The translations under genes and the position numbers were made by a program. This document shows positions 17,195-26,500 of a stretch of 64,000 nucleotides of DNA, in pieces. Positions within the stretch are counted from its first letter, which is position 1; every line of letters starts with the position of its first letter. This stretch comes from Sphingobacterium sp. SGR-19 (lineage in GTDB: Bacteria > Bacteroidota > Bacteroidia > Sphingobacteriales > Sphingobacteriaceae), in NCBI RefSeq assembly GCF_011043555.1, contig NZ_JAAKGS010000013.1:48420-112419 (forward strand), read 5' to 3'. Below the pieces are notes generated by a model. The model saw nothing but the letters and a program-made list of their open reading frames with translations. It had not been told where the DNA came from and did not search any database.

Positions 17195-18613
17195 TTAATA
17201 GGCATTCTTTTCGCCCCGTATCATGTTGAGGGCTGTCATAAATATAATTTTCAAATCCAACATAGCGGACCAATTGTTCATGTACTCCAAATCGTACTCT
17301 ACGCGCTTAGCCATCAATCCGGGATCTTTGGTCTCTCCACGGTAACCGTTCACCTGCGCCCAACCGGTGATGCCCGGTTTTACAAAGTGGCGAACCATGT
17401 AATGCTGGATCAGCTTGCTATAATGCTCGGTATGCGATAGCATATGCGGCCGCGGCCCGATAACACTCATTTGCCCTAAAAATACATTGATAAACTGCGG
17501 GAACTCGTCCAGATTGGTCTTCCGAAGGAACTTACCGATGGGTGTAATGCGCTTATCGTCTTTGGTCGCTTGCGCTTTATTCGAATCCTTGTTCACCACC
17601 ATACTGCGAAATTTATAACAGCCAAAGGTTTGGTTATTTCGGCCTGAACGCGGTTGCTTAAAGAAAATGGGGCCCGGACTCTGTAGCTTGATTATTAAGC
17701 CAATAATCGGCACAAGCCAACTTAAGACGAAGACGATAACCAAACTTGATATAATTAAATCGACAATGCGCTTCTTTATCCTATTCTCCATGGTCGAAAG
17801 CGATTCCTCATGCGAGCGTATCACCGGAAGCTCTACCCGAACTGCATCGTTCTTCGTATTGCCATAGGATAGGGTAGCGGAAACCGCAGGAACAAAATTA
17901 AGTTGTACGCATTCGTGGTCGGCAGCCATGATCAGCTCCTTACTGTAAGTATTGATATCTGGTGTGCTAACCAAAAAGACGTCGTGTATGCCGAGCTTAG
18001 AGACTTCCTCAAAATAGCGACGAAATTGTGCAACTTTCTCTTCTTTGCTACGCTGCTCTATTTCGTCATAATATTTGATGGTATTGACATGGTAGAAAGC
18101 ATGATTCTGCGAGAAATTCCCTTCTACCGCCGACAAATAGTCGTTATGACCGATAAGCGCAACATTTTTGCTCCACCTGAAACGCTTTGGCAATACGGTA
18201 TAGATATAGGTTAAAACAAACCGCGAAAGCCCCACGTAAATGGAGACCAATAGAATAATGGCGGCGAGAAAATACCAGATGCCGGTAAACTGATGCCCAA
18301 TCAAAACGCAGCCGGAAAAAACGATAAGCAGTGTCAGTGCGGTACGGAATGTTTGTCGGAACACATGCTCCAATCGCTCGATAGTATTGTTCTCATACAA
18401 ACGAAAATATAGCGAAGACACGAGGGCCACGAGATTAAACATCATCCAGAGGGAGTAGTAATTGCTAGAAATAACCTCCTGTGCGTTGACCAAACCAGTT
18501 GCTGAAAGTCCCGAAAAGACAAGGACGAAAATAACGTTTAAGCATACGGTATCTGTCAAAATGAGGAGCATCTTTAAATACACCAACACGCGGTTTTGAA
18601 CATATCTATGCAT
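17195..18613 (-). CDS. WcaJ-type undecaprenyl-phosphate glucose phosphotransferase
   Basis: A 472-aa initiating enzyme of exopolysaccharide synthesis: it transfers a sugar-1-phosphate (glucose-1-P in the archetype) to undecaprenyl phosphate. The N-terminal half has about four to five transmembrane helices and a CoA-binding-like domain. The C-terminal catalytic half begins with another helix (about 290-310) followed by YKFRSMVVNKD, LRKTNLDEFPQFINVF, MSVIGPRPH, VKPGITGWAQVNGYRGET and a YDLEYMNNWS ending, all hallmark motifs. It is the first gene of the locus, behind a 0.5-kb AT-rich leader. Confidence 0.94.
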   Translation of the reverse strand: MHRYVQNRVLVYLKMLLILTDTVCLNVIFVLVFSGLSATGLVNAQEVISSNYYSLWMMFNLVALVSSLYFRLYENNTIERLEHVFRQTFRTALTLLIVFSGCVLIGHQFTGIWYFLAAIILLVSIYVGLSRFVLTYIYTVLPKRFRWSKNVALIGHNDYLSAVEGNFSQNHAFYHVNTIKYYDEIEQRSKEEKVAQFRRYFEEVSKLGIHDVFLVSTPDINTYSKELIMAADHECVQLNFVPAVSATLSYGNTKNDAVRVELPVIRSHEESLSTMENRIKKRIVDLIISSLVIVFVLSWLVPIIGLIIKLQSPGPIFFKQPRSGRNNQTFGCYKFRSMVVNKDSNKAQATKDDKRITPIGKFLRKTNLDEFPQFINVFLGQMSVIGPRPHMLSHTEHYSKLIQHYMVRHFVKPGITGWAQVNGYRGETKDPGLMAKRVEYDLEYMNNWSAMLDLKIIFMTALNMIRGEKNAY

Positions 18614-19112
18614 ATCTTTTAAATTAATTTTTCATAAAGTAGATATCTAAAAGGATTATTTTAAACTAAAAAGACCGGCAACAATCATATAAAACCACTA
18701 TTTATCTTAATACGATAAATTAGGAGTGAAATTTATTCTCACAGTAATTTCCGATAGCTTTAGCTAGAAATTTGCCAAGCACACAAACCTTTTCCCGCGA
18801 TTTAATTAATACGACTTTTCTGTTTCTTTTTAATTTTCAAGTTAATACCTTTTGTTTTTCATCCTAAGTGCAAACAGTTTCTTCACAATTTCTTAGATTA
18901 ATAACTAAAAACTGTTTACCTGAATAGCTAAGCTACTCCTCAAGTGCATAGATTGTAGATTGTAGGCCACAAATGTAATCATTTTTTTAATAAAAAAAAC
19001 ACATCTGCATTAAATTTATATTAATTCCTAGTATTTTTTAAAATTTTTCATAAATCGTTATGCATAAACTTATATACTTTCTTCACATCGACAAAATTAC
19101 GGTGCTTTAATT
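18614..19112 (-). promoter_or_regulatory. Long AT-rich leader and regulatory region of the exopolysaccharide locus
   Basis: About 500 bp without a gene. A perfect TAnnTTTG box (TACATTTG on the minus strand) lies at 18970-18977 and would give a leader of roughly 350 nt; no good -33 TTTG was found. Two copies of the palindrome AAACNGTTT lie at 18872-18880 and 18909-18917, 37 bp centre to centre, a possible paired operator. The 15-mer GATTGTAGATTGTAG is at 18951-18965, just inside the presumed transcript start. All assignments are by eye. Confidence 0.45.
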
Positions 19113-19141
19113 AAAAAAAAAATACCCAATAGTGGGTATTT
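19113..19141 (-). terminator. Intrinsic terminator of the egt operon
   Basis: On the minus strand a 9-bp stem AAATACCCA / TGGGTATTT with a 4-nt loop is followed by an uninterrupted run of T. It starts 12 bp after the egtB stop codon. It is a textbook factor-independent terminator and isolates egtB from the leader region beyond. Confidence 0.9.
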
Positions 19142-19153
19142 CGTAAGAGGTTT

Positions 19154-20344
19154 TTATGTGTAGGATTTACACAGACGAATCCCTGTAAACTGCCATTGAT
19201 GCTCGGCATGGAAGAAATTTCGATAGCTGGGGCGGCTATGGCCAGGGGATGTAGCCACCGAGGCGCCACGCAATACCATTTGATTCACCATAAATTTTCC
19301 GTTGTATTCCCCTACAGCGCCTGCTGCTTTCTTAAAGCCGGGATAGGGGAGATAGGCACTGCCTGTCCATTCCCAGCGCTTTCCCCATTCGAATTGATTA
19401 GATGCTATTTCCCATTCGGCTTCGGTTGGAAGCCGCATTCCTTTCCAGGCTGCATAAGCAGAAGCTTCATAGAAGTTTACGTGGCAGACGGGTGCAGCCA
19501 GATCAATTTGTCGTAACCCTCTTAAGGTATAGTACATATGCTGTCCATCAATCAAATACCAATATAACGGAGCTTCGGCTTGCTGGGCTTTCACCCAGTC
19601 CCAACCTTCGGCATGCCAGTGCCTGAAATCTTGATAACCACCATCTGCTATGAAATCCAGATATTCTCCATTCGTCACCAAACGGTTAGCGATAGCAAAT
19701 TCCGGTAGATAGGTGGTATGCCGGCCAAGTTCATTATCGTAACAGAATCCGCCGCCCTGAAAGCCAATTTCATATTTTCCCTCGGGTACCTGGATCATAT
19801 CCGGTTCTTTTATAGCGGTTTCTTCGGACTTCAGGTTATTTGTGTAACGTGGAAAAAGAGGATTATGCCCTAAGATATACTTTACGTCGGTAAGCAAAAG
19901 CTCTTGATGCTGCTGTTCGTGGTGCAGCCCCAACACCAACAACTCCGCAACGGCTTCTGTGAGTATCCCTTGACGTAGAAAATCGTGCATTTGCTGGTCC
20001 ACATACGCCCGATAACGGTATACATCAGCTACCGACGGCCGGCTCAGGTTACCCCTATCCGTCCGCACAACCCGCGCACCAACCGTTTCATAATAGCTAT
20101 TGAACACAAAGTTGTATTGCTCGTTAAAGGCTTTATAACCGGTCGCGTATGGCTGAAGGATAAATGTCTCGAAAAACCAGGTGGTATGCCCTAAATGCCA
20201 TTTAGGTGGACTGACATGGCCAACGGGCTGTACAACGTAATCCTCCACCTCGAGCGGTTCACATAGGGATTCGGTATAACGTCGTACCGTAGTATACTGC
20301 GTTAACAAGGTCTGAGATGTAGTCGTAAACGTATGTTGTTCCAT
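19154..20344 (-). CDS. egtB: EgtB-like hercynine sulfoxide synthase
   Basis: A 396-aa non-haem iron enzyme that joins hercynine to a thiol (cysteine or gamma-glutamylcysteine) with oxygen, the central step of ergothioneine synthesis. The N-terminal DinB-like domain supplies the probable iron ligands: His53 in WHLGHTTWFFETF, and the HxxxH of HHEQQHQE (141-148). The C-terminal formylglycine-generating-enzyme-like domain shows RLPTEAEWE and SRPSYRNFFHAEHQWQFTGIRLCK. It follows egtD by 9 bp. No egtA, egtC or egtE lies nearby, which fits pathways that use cysteine directly, but the thiol donor is not provable from sequence. Confidence 0.9.
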   Translation of the reverse strand: MEQHTFTTTSQTLLTQYTTVRRYTESLCEPLEVEDYVVQPVGHVSPPKWHLGHTTWFFETFILQPYATGYKAFNEQYNFVFNSYYETVGARVVRTDRGNLSRPSVADVYRYRAYVDQQMHDFLRQGILTEAVAELLVLGLHHEQQHQELLLTDVKYILGHNPLFPRYTNNLKSEETAIKEPDMIQVPEGKYEIGFQGGGFCYDNELGRHTTYLPEFAIANRLVTNGEYLDFIADGGYQDFRHWHAEGWDWVKAQQAEAPLYWYLIDGQHMYYTLRGLRQIDLAAPVCHVNFYEASAYAAWKGMRLPTEAEWEIASNQFEWGKRWEWTGSAYLPYPGFKKAAGAVGEYNGKFMVNQMVLRGASVATSPGHSRPSYRNFFHAEHQWQFTGIRLCKSYT

Positions 20345-20353
20345 ATGCTCCTT

Positions 20354-21301
20354 TTAATTGACGTGCCAGATAGCATCTACAAACCAATTTTTACTGTCCG
20401 CGATTTGTGTTAAGGGGGCAAAACCGGTTTCGATAGCCATTTGGTCAATTTCAAGTGGTGTATATTTTCGCGAAATTTCTACGGAAATGGGTTCGTTGGC
20501 TGCTAAACAAATAACTTCCGCTCCAATATTGACCTCTTGATCGGTCAAGCTTACCAAATAACTCCGGCAACCGCCATCGATAGGATCATAGGTTTGGTAA
20601 TGTTGGAATGCGTTGATGTTGAAATCGCCATCCAATTCCCTGTTGATCCGCTCCAGTAGATTAAGGTTAAAGGCTTTCGTAATTCCTTCCTTATCGTTAT
20701 AAGCTTCGAGAATGGTATGTGGATTTTTCTGCAAATCAAAGCCAATCAGCATCGTATCGCCTACCTTCAGCCGTCTATTCACTGTTCTGCAGAAGCCGTG
20801 CGCATCCTCCAATTCCATGTTGCCGATATTACTCCCGAGAAATAAAATGATTTTCCGTCGGTCTGATTGTTCTGTGGCTTCGCGAAGCATCTCGTGGTAT
20901 TCGCCGTGCAGCGGAACAACTGTCAAGTCGGGAAGATCTCCGTGTAAGCGGTCGCGAAGTGTGTGCAATACCTCCCCGCAAATATCGATGGGCATGTAGG
21001 TGAAGTCAACCTGTTCCCGAACAAGATGCTTGAGCAGAAAACTGGATTTCATTGCATCCCCTGCTCCCAGTTCAATTAAATCGAACGGTTCCTGCTGCGC
21101 ACACAAGGTATCGGCCAGCTCGGCTGTTTTGTCGCGAAAAATCTCCAACTCACAATCGGTAAGATAGTAGGCGGGCATATCCATAATACGCTTGAACAAG
21201 GCTGCTCCATTATCGTCATAGAAATATTTTGGCAGTAACCACTTAGGATGATCGTTGAGCCCACGCAAAACATCATGATGGAAGCTGTCTAATTTATCCA
21301 T
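20354..21301 (-). CDS. egtD: EgtD-like L-histidine N-alpha-methyltransferase
   Basis: A 315-aa SAM-dependent enzyme that trimethylates histidine to hercynine. PKYFYDDNGAALF (24-36) and PAYYLTDCE (43-51) are family signatures, the SAM site ELGAGDAMKS is at 77-86, and LFLGSNIGNME follows around residue 150. The length matches EgtD (about 320 aa). It lies between a tiny lipoprotein-like gene upstream (9 bp) and egtB downstream (9 bp), so the three form one operon. Histidine as substrate is inferred from family and from the egtB neighbour. Confidence 0.92.
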   Translation of the reverse strand: MDKLDSFHHDVLRGLNDHPKWLLPKYFYDDNGAALFKRIMDMPAYYLTDCELEIFRDKTAELADTLCAQQEPFDLIELGAGDAMKSSFLLKHLVREQVDFTYMPIDICGEVLHTLRDRLHGDLPDLTVVPLHGEYHEMLREATEQSDRRKIILFLGSNIGNMELEDAHGFCRTVNRRLKVGDTMLIGFDLQKNPHTILEAYNDKEGITKAFNLNLLERINRELDGDFNINAFQHYQTYDPIDGGCRSYLVSLTDQEVNIGAEVICLAANEPISVEISRKYTPLEIDQMAIETGFAPLTQIADSKNWFVDAIWHVN

Positions 21302-21310
21302 ATGCGCTGT

Positions 21311-21487
21311 TTACCGTTTGCCCCCGCCAACTACTTTTACGATGATCCAGATAATAAGCGCGATAACTGCACCCACGATAAGAAAGCCTGTCCACATACC
21401 GGCTTTGAAAATTCCTTCTACAATACCACAGCTACTCAACAGCATGGCGACATAGGTTAACATCGAAATCTGCAATATTCTTCCCAT
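21311..21487 (-). CDS. 58-aa lipoprotein-like small membrane protein, first gene of egt operon
   Basis: The minus strand from the ATG at 21487 encodes 58 residues: a hydrophobic N-terminus ending LLSSC (Cys20, lipobox-like), GIVEGIFKAGMWTGF, a second hydrophobic helix of about 20 residues and a GGGKR tail. Similar peptides with a Cys-(x)n-GIFKAG pattern are common in Bacteroidota and have been given misleading enzyme names; no function is established. It ends 9 bp before egtD, so it is co-transcribed with the ergothioneine genes. A stress-linked envelope role is only a guess. Confidence 0.72.
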   Translation of the reverse strand: MGRILQISMLTYVAMLLSSCGIVEGIFKAGMWTGFLIVGAVIALIIWIIVKVVGGGKR

Positions 21488-21628
21488 AATAATTGTTTTA
21501 TTTAGAAGAACAACCGGGTGTGAGAAAATGTTTCAATTATCCGCTTAGATAAAGCGAAAAACGATTGCCGTTTTACTTGTTCATATAAAGTTAACAGACA
21601 AAAAACCGCAAGACTAGGCTGAATTTCT

Positions 21629-21636
21629 TAGCTTTG
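21629..21636 (+). promoter_or_regulatory. TAnnTTTG -7 box for the fecI-like gene
   Basis: TAGCTTTG matches the Bacteroidota -7 consensus. It would start transcription near 21641, about 20 nt before the ATG at 21661. This position argues against the TTG at 21634 as a start. No clear -33 element is seen. Confidence 0.6.
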
Positions 21637-21660
21637 CACCCGTGCAAATGGCAGGAGAAG

Positions 21661-22233
21661 ATGAAAATAAGCAGAGTTGAATTACAGCTGCAAATAGCGC
21701 GGGGCGATGAGAGCGCTTTTGCTAAATTTTATCACCGATACCAAGATATCGTCGCGAAGCACGCTTTTCGTATATTGAAGGACCGGGAGCAAACGCGGGA
21801 AATCGTGCAGGATGTCTTTGTAGGATTATGGCGAAAACACCATCTGTTTGCGGACATCTCCGATTTGGATGCTTATGTTTTTACAACAACGAAAAACAGT
21901 TGTCTGACCTCCATACGGACACAGATACGGGAAAAAAGCAAATTAGCGGCCTGGAAGGAAGTACAAACTGACTTATTTGATATCCCCGATGAACATCCAT
22001 CTACGGTGCATGAATTGTTAGATCGCGCCATTGACGACCTGCCAGCACAGCAACGAAAAGTTTATTTATTGAGTAGGCATGATCGAAAAAAATACGCTGA
22101 AATTGCGAAGGACTTGAATATCTCCAAGGAAACAGTAAAAAAATATCTTCAGCTGGCCAATCAGTCTATCCAATCATATATTAAAAGACACAAAGACGCT
22201 GTCATCTCCTTTTTTCTCATTTTTTTCTCTTAA
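21661..22233 (+). CDS. FecI-like ECF RNA polymerase sigma factor
   Basis: A 190-aa sigma-70 family factor of the extracytoplasmic-function type linked to SusC/D units in Bacteroidota. Region 2 runs from ARGDESAFAKFYHRY to QDVFVGLWR (about 15-60). Region 4 includes LPAQQRKVYLLSRHDRKKYAEIAKDLNISKETVKKYL (about residues 120-160). The ATG at 21661 is preceded by GCAGGAGAAG, an unusually good Shine-Dalgarno for this group. The FecR anti-sigma gene starts 54 bp downstream, followed by the receptor pair, so this factor should drive that locus when the ligand signals through SusC. Confidence 0.93.
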   Translation: MKISRVELQLQIARGDESAFAKFYHRYQDIVAKHAFRILKDREQTREIVQDVFVGLWRKHHLFADISDLDAYVFTTTKNSCLTSIRTQIREKSKLAAWKEVQTDLFDIPDEHPSTVHELLDRAIDDLPAQQRKVYLLSRHDRKKYAEIAKDLNISKETVKKYLQLANQSIQSYIKRHKDAVISFFLIFFS

Positions 22234-22287
22234 CCATACCCCCTTTTTTAAATCGCCGGCATCTTTATAGATAAAGCTAGCGCCGAC

Positions 22288-23514
22288 ATGGATAATAACA
22301 TATATCGTATTTCGTATTTTCTACAAAAGTACTTGGATGGAGATATTTCAAAGGAGGAGTTATCGCTACTCCATCATTTATTGGAAGAAAGTGGCGAAGA
22401 AGAGATACAGGCTGCTTTCAAGCTTATCTGGGACAACACGCCTTTATCAAACGATCATACTGCTCCTCTATTTTCCGATAGAGAGGCCCATGTATTGCTT
22501 CAGGATATCATGGCTCAGGTTCCGACGGCGCCGCGTAAAGCAAAGCGGAAGATGATGGCAACCTATGCATTGGCGGCCGGTGCCGTGGGAACACTACTAG
22601 CATTCGCCTGGATATATATGGATCGCCAAACGGTGCCTACCGAAAGGACAGCGTCCATAGCTTCACAAAAAGTAGAACACGACGTTGATCCTGCGCAAGA
22701 AGAAGCCATCCTTACGCTAGAAGGGGGGGAAACATTGTCCTTGCAGGATATTAAAGCCGGAAATAGTATCCAGATGGGGGATGTTAGGCTCGTCAATACC
22801 AACGGAGAGTTGTCTTATGAACCGTTACGGGAAGGCGAACCGGGGACGCAACATATCGTAACGACACCAAAGGGGGGACAGATTAATATACGATTGCCCG
22901 ATGGCACAAAAGTGTGGCTCAACGCCGATTCACGTATCGCTTTTTTATCCAATTTGGGTACACAGGATCGGGAGGTAACGGTAAGCGGAGAAGCATATTT
23001 TGAAGTAGCAAAATTGGCAGACAAACGATTTATCGTAAAGAGTACTTCAGGCGAAATCGAGGTATTGGGAACAAAATTCAATGTACGGGCGTATCCGGAA
23101 GATAAATCCATGCAAACGGCATTGGTAGAAGGCAGCTTAGCCATGAAAAACCATACGGAACGCGTAGTACTTAAACCGAATCAGGTTGGTATTGCATCAA
23201 CCTCCCAGCGGATCATAGTATCTGAGCATGAGCATATCCTAGATATTATTGCCTGGAAAAACGGCCTATTCTTATTTGAAAATACAACACTTGCCGATGT
23301 AGGTCGACAATTAGGCCGCTGGTATAATATTCAGGTGCAGCTAGGTGAGGGCCTGTCTACCCAGAGGATTACCGGAAAAATTGCCAGAGACGTCAAACTC
23401 TCCCAGGTAATGAAAATGTTGCATTTTTTAGGATTAAAAACAAAGTTAAACGATAACAATTTAATGATGATACAAAAAAAAGAACATGCCTATGAAGAAA
23501 CAATTAAAATGTAA
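22288..23514 (+). CDS. FecR-like anti-sigma factor
   Basis: A 408-aa inner-membrane signal relay between the TonB-dependent receptor and the FecI-like sigma factor. A cytoplasmic N-terminal domain (about 1-85) should bind sigma, and a single transmembrane helix spans about 92-111. The periplasmic FecR domain carries TPKGGQINIRLPDGTKVWLN and a VSGEAYFEV motif, then VLGTKFNVRAY. A C-terminal DUF4974-type domain (FENTTLADVGRQLGRWYNI) contacts the receptor signalling domain. Gene order sigma-antisigma-SusC-SusD is standard for regulated uptake units. Confidence 0.93.
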   Translation: MDNNIYRISYFLQKYLDGDISKEELSLLHHLLEESGEEEIQAAFKLIWDNTPLSNDHTAPLFSDREAHVLLQDIMAQVPTAPRKAKRKMMATYALAAGAVGTLLAFAWIYMDRQTVPTERTASIASQKVEHDVDPAQEEAILTLEGGETLSLQDIKAGNSIQMGDVRLVNTNGELSYEPLREGEPGTQHIVTTPKGGQINIRLPDGTKVWLNADSRIAFLSNLGTQDREVTVSGEAYFEVAKLADKRFIVKSTSGEIEVLGTKFNVRAYPEDKSMQTALVEGSLAMKNHTERVVLKPNQVGIASTSQRIIVSEHEHILDIIAWKNGLFLFENTTLADVGRQLGRWYNIQVQLGEGLSTQRITGKIARDVKLSQVMKMLHFLGLKTKLNDNNLMMIQKKEHAYEETIKM

Positions 23515-23536
23515 CGACCAATAGAAGGATAACCGC

Positions 23537-23584
23537 ATGATGAAAGACAAGTTAAAACAAGAAAAAGCTAGATCTAAAAAATGA
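23537..23584 (+). other. Possible 15-codon leader overlapping the SusC start (TGATG)
   Basis: ATG-ATG at 23537 opens a 15-aa Lys-rich reading frame whose stop codon overlaps the SusC-like start as ATGATG/TGA. It could couple translation of the receptor to the upstream message. A single extra A in the A-run at 23576-23581 would fuse it in frame to SusC. Seen directly, but its expression is unproven. Confidence 0.35.
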
Positions 23585-26500
23585 TGTATTTAAAAAAAGT
23601 GATGAAACTGATAGTCATACTTCTGTTTTTTACGCTTTCTACCGCTGCTGCGAGTAGTTATGGCCAACAAAATATTACATTAAAGACGAACCACACACCA
23701 CTGGGTAATGTACTCAAAAACCTGGAGAACCAAGTGGATTACTATTTTGTATACCACGAGTCTGAAATCCAAGGCATATCGGTAGACCACGTTCAACTAA
23801 AAAACGCTTCTCTAACGGAGGCATTGGAAAAGATACTGAGCGGAACGAATATCGTATACAATATGGTAGGTAAAAATATTGTGTTAAAGAAAGTTTCTGC
23901 CGTAGCTGCTCCGGTTACACAGCAACAGGTCTCGGGTACCGTAACCAACGACCAGGGTGAAGCGTTGATCGGTGCCACGGTGGTAGTTCGGGGGAAAACC
24001 TTGCAAACACAAACGGACGTGAACGGCGAGTTCCAACTGACGGGACTGGAGAAGGGCGATGTTTTGGTGATTTCGTATATCGGGCATTCGCCTGGCGAAC
24101 TGGTATATGAGGGACAACCAAAATTGGCGATTAGGCTTAATGCTACTGCCGGCGACCTGGATGAAGTAGTGGTGGTGGGTTATGGTACGCAGAAAAAAAT
24201 TAACTTAACGGGCGCCGTGGGTTCGATCTCGGGTGACGAGCTGGAAAGCAGGCCAATTACGAATGTAGGTCGTGGGCTGCAAGGTCAAATTCCTGGGTTG
24301 ACGGTTCGTGGCGAAAATACCGCACCTGGAGCTCAGGCACCAAAGATCCGGATTCGCGGTGTAGGTACTTGGGGCGATGCGAACCCGCTAATTGTCATCG
24401 ATGGTGTGCCGGGCGGGAACATGAATATCCTGAATCCAGACGATATAGAAGGTATTTCGGTACTGAAAGACGCTGCCTCCTCTTCGATCTATGGGGTACG
24501 TGGCGCAAATGGGGTAGTCTTGGTAACAACCAAAAAAGGTACATCCGGCAGCCCAACGTTGAGCATGAGCAGTTACTTTGGTTGGCAGACGCCCACTGCA
24601 CTGCCTAAGTTCTTGGGTTCGCCCGACTACATGATGCTACAGAACGAAGCAAATATTAACGCTGGGCAAAATCCGACCTATACAGAGGAGCAGATTGAAA
24701 TTGCACGTAATGGATCGGATCCAAACTATTTTGCGAATACCGACTGGATTAATGAAGTATACCGCAAGAGTGCTCCACAACAAAATTATAACCTGAGCCT
24801 ACAGGGAGGCCATGATAAAACGAGTTATTATGCTTCGTATGGTTACTTAGGTGAAGGCGGACTTGTCGTAGGCGACAATTTCAAAGCGGCGCGACATAAC
24901 GCGCGCCTACGGTTAAACACAGAAGTTTTTGACCGCATTAAATTAGATGGTAACCTAGGGTATGTGGATCGTGGGTATGATGGTTCAGCTTCTGGAACGA
25001 GTCCGCTTTCAGCCGCGATATCGATCCGACCGCTAGTTCCTGTACGTTTTACCAATGGAAGTTGGGGTTATCATGGTGGACAGAGTAATCCGGTAGCGTG
25101 GGCACAAGATGGTGGGACAGATAGCTTTACATCACAAGAGATTACAGCCAACATCGCGGCAACGATCAACCTTTTTGAGGGTCTAGATCTAAGGGGGCAA
25201 TATGGTTTGGTAAAGTACAATTCCAAACGGAATAAATTACTCAAAACAATCCACTATTTCAGTCCAGACGATAACGAATTGATCTACCGCACGAACTACC
25301 CGAATAGTATGCGGATGGATCATTACGCACAAACGTACCAAACGTTTATCGCAACAGCCCATTACAACAAAACGATTCAAGAGAATCATAACATAACGGG
25401 GTTATTGGGCTATTCGTTGGAAGAGACAGTAGGGAATGATTTCTGGGGATCCAGACAGCGCTTGGCTTCGCAGGACTTACCTTCCTTGGAAATTGGAACG
25501 GAAAACCAGCTGAATGGTAGTTCAAGTAATCAAAACGCGCTCATGTCTTTCTTTGGTCGTGTGAATTATGACTACAACAGCAAATACCTGTTAGAAGGTA
25601 ACTTCCGCTACGATGGTTCGTCGAGATTCCATCCAGACGTTCGCTGGAATTGGTTCGGTTCCTTTTCGGCCGGTTGGGTATTCAGTGAAGAAGATTTCTT
25701 TGCGGATTTAAAGGGGTTCTGGAATTTGGGTAAGGTACGGTTCTCGTATGGTACTCAGGGTAACGATAAGGTGATGGACCCGAATAACAACTCCGTGCGC
25801 GATTTCCCTTATTTGTTAACCTTGGCACCTTCCGGCGTGACATCCAACAATCCTATCGGCGACCAGGAACGTGTAGGATTCCGGCAAAGCTACATCCCGA
25901 ACCCGCAGGTGACCTGGGAGTCTGCGGAGAAGACAAATATTGGCCTCGATCTTGCATTTTTATCCAATAGGTTAAATGTTACTGCAGATTACTTTGTCAA
26001 CAATACCAACGATATTTTATTAGCACGGCTTCTTCCTGATGTCATCGGCGTCGGTACAAACTATCCATCGTACAATCTGGGATCAATACAGAATAAGGGC
26101 TGGGAAGTCGTTCTGGGTTGGCAGGACAATATTGGCGAAGTGCGTTATGGCGTCAACTTCAACCTATCGGACGTAAGAAACAAGGTCACGCATCTAGAAG
26201 ACCGCAGCGAAGTGCTTAATGACCAAGTACGCTTAGTGGGGCATCCCATAGGAGCATTTTATGGTTTTATAGCCGACCGCATTGCACAAGAATCGGATTT
26301 CGATATCGTTAATGGAGAGTATATTCCAAAATTCCCTTACCAACGGGGTGACCTTGTTGCGCCCGGTGATTTGATATACAAACCTACCAATCCTAACGCA
26401 ACGGAAATCACCGTACAAAACGACAGACATATTCTTGGAAGTGATATACCCAGATATACCTACGGATTCCGAGGCGACCTAGCGTATAAAGGATTCGATT

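Noticed and set aside
16400..17205. Upstream starts at 17205 (barrel) and 16429 (lipoprotein)
   Set aside because: Both would bury clear signal peptides; the ATGs at 17160 and 16399 place the signals at the N-terminus and remove the gene overlap.
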